DNA from: Nocardiopsis sp. FR4
GTDB taxonomy: Bacteria; Actinomycetota; Actinomycetes; Streptosporangiales; Streptosporangiaceae
Assembly: GCF_009830945.1 (NCBI RefSeq)
Contig: NZ_ML776457.1
Coordinates: 21,973-85,845 of the forward strand
DNA: 63,873 bases
Direction of reading: 5' to 3'
Of the stretch, positions 60,017 to 63,873 are shown in pieces. Position 1 is the stretch's first letter; each line of letters starts with the position of its first letter. The notes beneath the pieces are model-generated. The model did no database searches, was not told where the DNA came from, and saw nothing but the letters and a program-made list of their open reading frames with translations. The position numbers and the translations under genes are program-made.

Positions 60017-60248
60017 GTCTAAGGCCCCCGTCAATAGTTTCCAGTAGCTCACTAGGACGACGACCAAGTGCACTTGCAATTTTGGTTATGTTGACCAGGC
60101 TGACATTTCGCTCACCCCGCTCAATACCGCCTATATAGGTACGGTGAAGCTGGGCCAGATCGGCTAGAGCCTCTTGCGAGAGCCCTGCCCCTTCCCGGAG
60201 CTGCCTTACACGAAGGCCAAAGCTAGCTAGAACTGCAAGGTCGTCCAC
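60006..60248 (-). CDS. XRE-family controller (C) protein of the R-M system
   Basis: An 80-residue helix-turn-helix protein: FGLRVRQLREGAGLSQEALADLAQLHRTYIGGIERGERNVSLVNITKIASALGRRPSELLE. Size and sequence fit restriction-modification controller proteins, which delay endonuclease expression until DNA is methylated. The GTG start lies only 21 bases from the methyltransferase start on the other strand, so a single dimer site could govern both. No ribosome site is visible, suggesting a leaderless message. Confidence 0.82.
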   Translation of the reverse strand: MDDLAVLASFGLRVRQLREGAGLSQEALADLAQLHRTYIGGIERGERNVSLVNITKIASALGRRPSELLETIDGGLRHEA

Positions 60249-60249
60249 A

Positions 60250-60292
60250 AGTCAGGTAGACTGCCCCCTATGACGACGATAGGTCTACAGAC
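60250..60292. promoter_or_regulatory. C-box-like repeats and methyltransferase promoter
   Basis: AGTC-N5-GACT at 60250-60262 and GTCT-N2-AGAC at 60283-60292 are short inverted repeats sharing AGACT. TAGACT at 60257-60262 is seven bases before the methyltransferase ATG at 60270, a leaderless -10 box. Binding of the controller at the first site would cover this promoter. Confidence 0.5.
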
Positions 60293-61142
60293 TATGAGTA
60301 GCAATCGCTTGGGGGCAGGGCGCTCCTTCCTGAAGTGGGCAGGAGGGAAGACCCGGTACGCTGACCAACTTGTGGCGCTTGCCCCCCCGTTCGCTGGGCG
60401 CTACTTCGAACCTTTCATGGGAAGCGCAGCTGTATTTTTTGAGCTTGGCCCAGAAAAAGCGTCCCTCTCAGATGCAAACCCAGAGTTGGTGGCCTGCTTT
60501 AGGCAGGTGGCCGCTGAACCTGAAAAGGTGATGGCGCTCCTTGACGAGATGCCAAATAACCGTGAGTTCTTCAATGAGGTCAGAGCACAAGAAGTCGATG
60601 TGCTGTCTGATAACGAGCGTGCAGCCCGAGTCATCTATCTGAACAAGACAGGGTTTCGAGGGCTGTGGAGGGTTAATAAAAAGGGTAAGTTCAATGTTCC
60701 ATACGGTGAGTATGATCGCCCCTACTACAACCGCAAAACTCTACTGAGTGCGTCCAAGGCACTCCAAGGTGTGGATATATCTCTTAGGGACTTCTCTGAA
60801 GCTTTGGAAGAAGCGCAAGAAGGAGACTGGGTTTATCTAGACCCGCCTTACATCCCCGTCAGTCAGTACTCTGACTTCAAGAGGTACACCTCAGGGCAGT
60901 TCGGGGAGGAGGACCAAGCTCGATTGGCAGAGGCTATGCATAAGGCAAGCAAGCGAGGTGTCTACGTGACCATGACGAACAGTGAGACGCCTCTTACACG
61001 AGAGATCTTTGAAGGGTTCAATGTCTCTTCTATGGCTACCCGGAGAGACATCAACCTTCAAGCAGCGAAGCGCACAAGCTCTGACTTGGTTTTTACCAAC
61101 TATGAGATTGACACCTCGAAAGAAAGGGGTACGCTTTTTTGA
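60270..61142 (+). CDS. Type II DNA adenine methyltransferase, D12/Dam class
   Basis: A 290-residue N6-adenine methyltransferase of the Dam/D12 (alpha) class. Motif X is FLKWAGGKTR, motif I is FEPFMGSAAVFF, DANPELV is the next AdoMet contact, and the catalytic motif IV is YLDPPY. All are intact. It protects host DNA from the divergent endonuclease. The ATG at 60270 fits a leaderless start; an ATG at 60294 would leave the short N-terminus more usual for this family. Codon use is much less GC-rich than in the chromosome to the left. A hairpin terminates it. Confidence 0.9.
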   Translation: MTTIGLQTMSSNRLGAGRSFLKWAGGKTRYADQLVALAPPFAGRYFEPFMGSAAVFFELGPEKASLSDANPELVACFRQVAAEPEKVMALLDEMPNNREFFNEVRAQEVDVLSDNERAARVIYLNKTGFRGLWRVNKKGKFNVPYGEYDRPYYNRKTLLSASKALQGVDISLRDFSEALEEAQEGDWVYLDPPYIPVSQYSDFKRYTSGQFGEEDQARLAEAMHKASKRGVYVTMTNSETPLTREIFEGFNVSSMATRRDINLQAAKRTSSDLVFTNYEIDTSKERGTLF

Positions 61143-61167
61143 GAGGTCTGAGATTGGAAAAATGATG

Positions 61168-61200
61168 GACCCTTCAAGATGTGTATCTTCTGAAGGGCCC
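61168..61200. terminator. Bidirectional terminator after the methyltransferase
   Basis: CCCTTCA (61170-61176) and TGAAGGG (61191-61197) pair, with an inner AGAT/ATCT stem. It separates the convergent methyltransferase and DUF397 genes. Confidence 0.65.
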
Positions 61201-61220
61201 ACGGTCGGTGCTTCGTTACT

Positions 61221-61397
61221 CTAAATAGCTTCGCCCTTGAGGTCTCGGACGAAGGAAGACCACTCAGACTTCTTGAAGCTCAGATGCCCAAGCTCTCTAT
61301 TCTCAGTATCCCGAATGAGGACACTGTGAGGGCCTTCTTTTACTTCCACGCAGCTTGTTTCGCCCTGGCTATAGCTGGACTTGTGCCACTCGTTCAC
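61221..61397 (-). CDS. DUF397 domain protein
   Basis: A 58-residue DUF397 protein: NEWHKSSYSQGETSCVEVKEGPHSVLIRDTENRELGHLSFKKSEWSSFVRDLK. It contains the family pattern W-KSSYS...CVEV...RD-...W-FV. Such proteins are actinobacterial and nearly always paired with the XRE/DUF5753 regulator next to them, as here; the pair is thought to act like an antitoxin/regulator module in development. The GTG start overlaps the regulator stop (GTGA) and follows AAGGAAG. Confidence 0.88.
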   Translation of the reverse strand: MNEWHKSSYSQGETSCVEVKEGPHSVLIRDTENRELGHLSFKKSEWSSFVRDLKGEAI

Positions 61398-62203
61398 AGT
61401 GCTTCCTTCAGTCCGGTCATTTTCTCTAGGGAGGCGTCGGGGGGTAGTGCCCATGTTTGCAGCTTATTATACGCGACTTCGAGTCTCCGCACTTGTGGGG
61501 CCTCATCCGTGATGTGTTCCCCTGTCGTGTGCTCGGAGCACACTAGAGGACTTCGGTCGTTAATGTAGATCAGTCGGAAGGCCCCCACGGTCCACGTGAA
61601 GTCACTCAACCCCAACGGCAGAACCTGGATTGTAATGCCCTCGGCTGCGGCCTCTTGCTCCAGGCACTCTAGTTGCTCTCGCATCACATGCGAACCACCC
61701 ACCCTTTGAGTAAGAACCAACTCAGGGATAACCACGTTCAACATAAGCGTGTCTTCAGTCCGAAGACGTTCGCGCCATGACTTACGTGCTGCGATGGTTC
61801 TTTGAATTCGCGCTTCGTTGGCCATGGGAACAGTGTGAGAGATGAGTACCCGTGAATATTCCTCGGTCTGGAAGAAGCCAGGGATCACGAACGGATGGAA
61901 GAAGCGGATCTCATCCGCTTCCTTCTCATACTCCTCGGACTGCTCATACCAACCTGACCCGCTCTCTGCGCGTTCCACATCGCGCCACATCCTGAGCAAG
62001 GCCCCGTTTGTACTGAACTCACGGTCTAGGGCTTCCACGATGGCGTGATTGGGGGGCCTCACGGCTCGCTCAAGCTTCCCGTGGTAGGTAGCTGAGTACG
62101 TCGTCAGAGCCGCCACCTGGTCTAGAGATAGACGCTGCTGCTTGCGCAAACGCCGTAGATGCTTCCCAAACTCCACCCATGCCGGAATCGTTCGATCCAT
62201 CAT
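61394..62203 (-). CDS. XRE family regulator with DUF5753 domain
   Basis: A 269-residue protein with an N-terminal helix-turn-helix (FGKHLRRLRKQQRLSLDQVAALTTYSATYHGKLERAVRPPNHAIVEALDREF). The DUF5753 ligand-like domain starts about residue 90 (FFHPFVIPGFFQTEEYSRVLI, IPELVLTQRVGGSHVMREQLECLEQEAAAEGITIQVLPLG, FRLIYINDRSPLVCSEH). This WhiJ/BldB-associated type is very common in actinomycetes and often sits on mobile or accessory DNA. It is coupled to the DUF397 gene. A palindrome lies 22 bases before the start. Confidence 0.9.
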   Translation of the reverse strand: MMDRTIPAWVEFGKHLRRLRKQQRLSLDQVAALTTYSATYHGKLERAVRPPNHAIVEALDREFSTNGALLRMWRDVERAESGSGWYEQSEEYEKEADEIRFFHPFVIPGFFQTEEYSRVLISHTVPMANEARIQRTIAARKSWRERLRTEDTLMLNVVIPELVLTQRVGGSHVMREQLECLEQEAAAEGITIQVLPLGLSDFTWTVGAFRLIYINDRSPLVCSEHTTGEHITDEAPQVRRLEVAYNKLQTWALPPDASLEKMTGLKEAL

Positions 62204-62224
62204 GTACCGAGCGTGTCATGGGCT

Positions 62225-62242
62225 CAGTACGCATATGTACTG
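62225..62242. promoter_or_regulatory. Inverted-repeat operator of the XRE/DUF5753 gene
   Basis: CAGTAC-N6-GTACTG lies between the XRE gene (start 62203) and the rightward gene at 62312. It is probably the site for autoregulation and may also control the rightward gene run. Confidence 0.5.
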
Positions 62243-62311
62243 TTCAGGCCAATCCGTGATCTCTTTGTATCCCACCTTTCACGCTGTCCTCGCTGATGGC
62301 AGCCTCACAGC

Positions 62312-62662
62312 ATGTCCGGTACAAGGAGTGCTGAGGAAATGGTCATCTCGGGCGAAACACGACGAAGTGCCCTGCTGGTGTTGCGGGAGTTGCAAAAGGG
62401 GCTTGGCTCTCGACAGATAGCCGCGACCGTGCATGCCCCAGACCTCCAGGCCCTCATGTCCGGGAACCCCGGGGCATGGGAGGCCGGAGAGGCCCCACAG
62501 CTTCATGTGACCGTGCGAGAGGCTGAGGCCCCCGTGGTGGTCCGTGTTCGGGATGACGGTTGTTACACGTGGCATCGTGCGGACGGGGGAGAGTGCGCCT
62601 CTCCCGTGGCCTTCCTGTCCCGCTCTGTCGAGCTGGTAATTCAGACGGTGAACACCTCATGA
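62312..62662 (+). CDS. Hypothetical protein, 116 residues
   Basis: I do not recognise this protein. It has an acidic, Ala-rich first half (SALLVLRELQKGLGSRQIAATVHAPDLQALMSGNPGAW) and a beta-rich second half (LHVTVREAEAPVVVRVRDDGCYTWHRADGGECASPVAFLSRSVELVIQTV). Very similar small proteins accompany XRE/DUF397 loci in actinomycete accessory DNA, but no function is known to me. No ribosome site is obvious before the ATG. Its stop overlaps the next ATG (ATGA), so the following gene is coupled to it. Confidence 0.6.
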   Translation: MSGTRSAEEMVISGETRRSALLVLRELQKGLGSRQIAATVHAPDLQALMSGNPGAWEAGEAPQLHVTVREAEAPVVVRVRDDGCYTWHRADGGECASPVAFLSRSVELVIQTVNTS

Positions 62663-62922
62663 GAGCTGACAGACAGAGCGCCTTAGAAGGGCTCTACAAG
62701 GCCCTTAGGGAGAACAGGGTTCCCGGTTCCAGGTTGGAACTCGACTCTAGCCCTGTGGTCTACACGTACAACACATGTACCCGTATCCGGGAAGACTGTT
62801 TTTTCATCAAGAAGACCACGCCCAACGGGCATGTGTTGGAGACTGCATCTCTCGGAACCGCACATCAGGACGTAGCGGTATCCCTCATTCGTTCCATGTC
62901 CTTTGCTGTGAACTTCGCCTAA
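62659..62922 (+). CDS. Hypothetical protein, 87 residues, coupled to the previous gene
   Basis: An unknown protein with a mix of helix (SALEGLYKALRENRVPG) and strands (VVYTYNTCTRIREDCFFIKKTTPNGHVLETASLG). It has two cysteines and no membrane segment. The ATG lies in ATGA at the preceding stop. The coupling and similar composition indicate a shared transcript with the genes on each side. Confidence 0.55.
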   Translation: MRADRQSALEGLYKALRENRVPGSRLELDSSPVVYTYNTCTRIREDCFFIKKTTPNGHVLETASLGTAHQDVAVSLIRSMSFAVNFA

Positions 62923-62980
62923 TCAACCGGGGAAGAACACCCACGGGCAAATGCAGGCGGCTCTTAAATGAGGTGAGCAC

Positions 62981-63292
62981 ATGAGGTCGGAAGATCCCCG
63001 AGAGAAACAGCTCTTGTGGTTGCGCGCTGAACTGTCGAAGCGCGGCATAGAAGCTTACATCGTTCCGGCTGATCAGTATTACGGGCCAACCCTGCACTGT
63101 GATGCAAGCGTGGGAGGCGTCACGGTGAACATGTGCAGATGGAACTACCTGTTCCTTGGCCCTTTAAGGAATTGGGTTGAGGTTCCTGCTAATCGTCCTG
63201 GTGACTGTGTGGATCAGATCATCCGTGATCTGTCTCCCCTTGCTTCTACAGACCCCATTGTCCGGCTCAGTGAAGTGAAGGGTGAACCGTGA
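62981..63292 (+). CDS. Hypothetical protein, 103 residues
   Basis: An unknown protein: charged N-terminal helix (DPREKQLLWLRAELSKRGIEAYIVPADQYYG) and a middle resembling a small beta sheet (GGVTVNMCRWNYLFLGPLRNWVEVPANRPGDCVDQIIRDL). The general plan is similar to small accessory proteins of actinomycete integrative elements. GAGGTGAG precedes the ATG by four bases. The stop overlaps the next GTG (GTGA). Confidence 0.6.
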   Translation: MRSEDPREKQLLWLRAELSKRGIEAYIVPADQYYGPTLHCDASVGGVTVNMCRWNYLFLGPLRNWVEVPANRPGDCVDQIIRDLSPLASTDPIVRLSEVKGEP

Positions 63293-63411
63293 AGCGCTTC
63301 GTAGCCAGGTTGAAAAGCATTATTCACAACTGGACCTGCCCGGTTGCTGGCTGTGCCTTCGCCTCCGTTAACCCCATGAAACACCCGTGCCCCCTCAAGA
63401 TCAGTAGTTAG
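63289..63411 (+). CDS. Small cysteine-containing peptide, 40 residues
   Basis: The frame starts at a GTG overlapping the previous stop (GTGA) and reads KRFVARLKSIIHNWTCPVAG, then CAFASVN, then PMKHPCPLKISS. It has three cysteines and two histidines within 25 residues (C17, C22, H32, C34), which could form a small zinc knuckle. It is basic. Overlap coupling and its place directly before a BldC-like gene support a real gene, but the short length makes it uncertain. Confidence 0.45.
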   Translation: MKRFVARLKSIIHNWTCPVAGCAFASVNPMKHPCPLKISS

Positions 63412-63418
63412 AGGAGAA

Positions 63419-63607
63419 ATGGAAAAGATCAACGACAGGGAAGGTCCGCTTCTCCCATGTGAAGTCGCGGCCTTGTTCAGGGTGGATACCAAGACAGTGG
63501 TGAGGTGGGCGAACAAACAGAAGATACCGAGCTTCAAAACCCCGGGAGGACACAGGAGGTTTCCCCGTAAGGAGGTCTACAAGCTTCTCACAGAGGCGAG
63601 TGGTTAA
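63419..63607 (+). CDS. BldC-like MerR-type small DNA-binding protein or excisionase
   Basis: A 62-residue winged-helix protein: PLLPCEVAALFRVDTKTVVRWANKQKIPSFKTPGGHRRFPRKEVYKLLTE. It matches the BldC family closely (LLTPxEVAxxFRVDPKTVTRWAxxGxxxxxxTxGGHRRY). BldC proteins control development; the same fold serves as excisionase on mobile elements. Its low-GC codon use and location next to unknown accessory genes favour a mobile-element regulator. A strong GAGGAG site precedes the ATG. Confidence 0.85.
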   Translation: MEKINDREGPLLPCEVAALFRVDTKTVVRWANKQKIPSFKTPGGHRRFPRKEVYKLLTEASG

Positions 63608-63682
63608 AGAGATGGACCCCGGAAGCGACTTCCCGAGGAAGCTTCCTTGCCTGTACCCTGACCCTGACAACCGCAAAAGAAC

Positions 63683-63717
63683 GGCCCCGGTAGGCGCGCC
63701 AACGCCAGTCCGGGGCC
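63683..63717. terminator. Hairpin terminator after the BldC-like gene
   Basis: GGCCCCGG (63683-63690) and CCGGGGCC (63710-63717) form a perfect eight-base stem. It lies 75 bases after the BldC-like stop and probably ends the run of small genes. Confidence 0.55.
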
Positions 63718-63796
63718 TGACTCTCAACCTGCTATCACCAGGAAGAAGATTCCCAATGAAGTTGTCAAGCCGGAGCGGTGACCGACCGTGAACGGT

Positions 63797-63873
63797 TCAG
63801 GCAGCCGTGGCCAGCTTCACTGGAGGCGCCGCCACGTAGGGACGCTCGTCGCGCAGCATCGCCCAGAGCACGT
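63797..63873 (-). CDS. C-terminal end of a probable IS110-type transposase (partial)
   Basis: The last 24 codons of a minus-strand gene that continues past the window edge: VLWAMLRDERPYVAAPPVKL then ATAA and stop. The VLWAMLRDERPY string resembles the end of IS110-family transposases. GC content is high again, unlike the genes before it. Identification rests on this short tail only. Confidence 0.45.
   Translation of the reverse strand, partial: VLWAMLRDERPYVAAPPVKLATAA

Noticed and set aside
63290..63302. A LacI-like palindrome GAAGCGCTTC inside the small-gene run
   Set aside because: It is at the first codons of a coupled gene, isolated, and lacks the extended arms of the sites at 54,207-54,258. 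Chance is enough to explain it.
63600..63791. A 63-codon frame after the BldC-like gene
   Set aside because: It contains a clear terminator hairpin (63,683-63,717), is rich in Pro/Arg and has no ribosome site. It is probably non-coding.

Overview
The window is high-GC actinomycete chromosome. It has many GTG/TTG starts, four-base ATGA/GTGA gene overlaps, ABC sugar importers without their own ATPase, a ClpP3/ClpP4-type protease pair with a PopR-like activator, an XRE/DUF5753-DUF397 pair and a BldC-like protein. A Nocardiopsis-like genus (Nocardiopsaceae) fits best, but that rests on gene style only. From about 58,240 to the right edge the base composition drops clearly, and that part looks acquired.

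Layout. 1-6,000: a TetR regulator, a 3-hydroxyisobutyryl-CoA hydrolase-like enzyme behind an 8-bp tandem repeat, and a GAF-type regulator followed by an aldehyde dehydrogenase and its usual DUF779 partner. 5,985-12,777 (minus): a complete mrpABCDEFG cation/proton antiporter operon with fused MrpA-MrpB and an unusually long MrpC, divergent from a MarR gene. 13,600-15,400: clpP3-clpP4 and a PopR-type activator, with matching PopR boxes at both promoters. 16,284-29,776: a galactoside region, with Leloir genes (DeoR-galT-galE-galK) divergent from a binding protein, two permeases, a GH36 alpha-galactosidase and a GH2 beta-galactosidase. 29,458-39,554: small accessory genes (EamA exporter/MarR, CsbD, PdxK/ThiD-like kinase, FMN-barrel protein, globin, MFS) and an ABC exporter with a NarL-type two-component system.

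39,645-46,906 is the most unusual stretch. One minus-strand operon encodes a fold-type I PLP enzyme, a frameshifted PIN-like protein, a DHDPS-family aldolase/lyase, a heme-oxygenase-like diiron oxidase and a Rieske ferredoxin-like protein, behind a good promoter with an overlapping palindrome. Next to it lies a TetR-controlled operon (tandem YdcZ-type transporter, MBL hydrolase, DsbA-like protein). This looks like an uncharacterised small-molecule pathway, probably acting on an amino acid, but its product cannot be read from the sequence.

47,001-57,564: a secreted alpha/beta hydrolase, an alpha-xylosidase/alpha-glucosidase operon (GH31, two permeases, binding protein) with two LacI-type operators and no local LacI gene, a DUF2975/CPBP pair around palindromic operators, and MgtE. 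57,951-63,873: a dead tyrosine-recombinase fragment, a tRNA 3'-end fragment (probable attachment site), then low-GC cargo: a type II restriction-modification system with controller protein, an XRE-DUF397 pair, a run of small coupled unknown genes, a BldC-like regulator and the end of a probable IS110-type transposase.

All coordinates were read by eye. Short-site positions may be off by a base or two, and functional names are family-level recognition without database searches.
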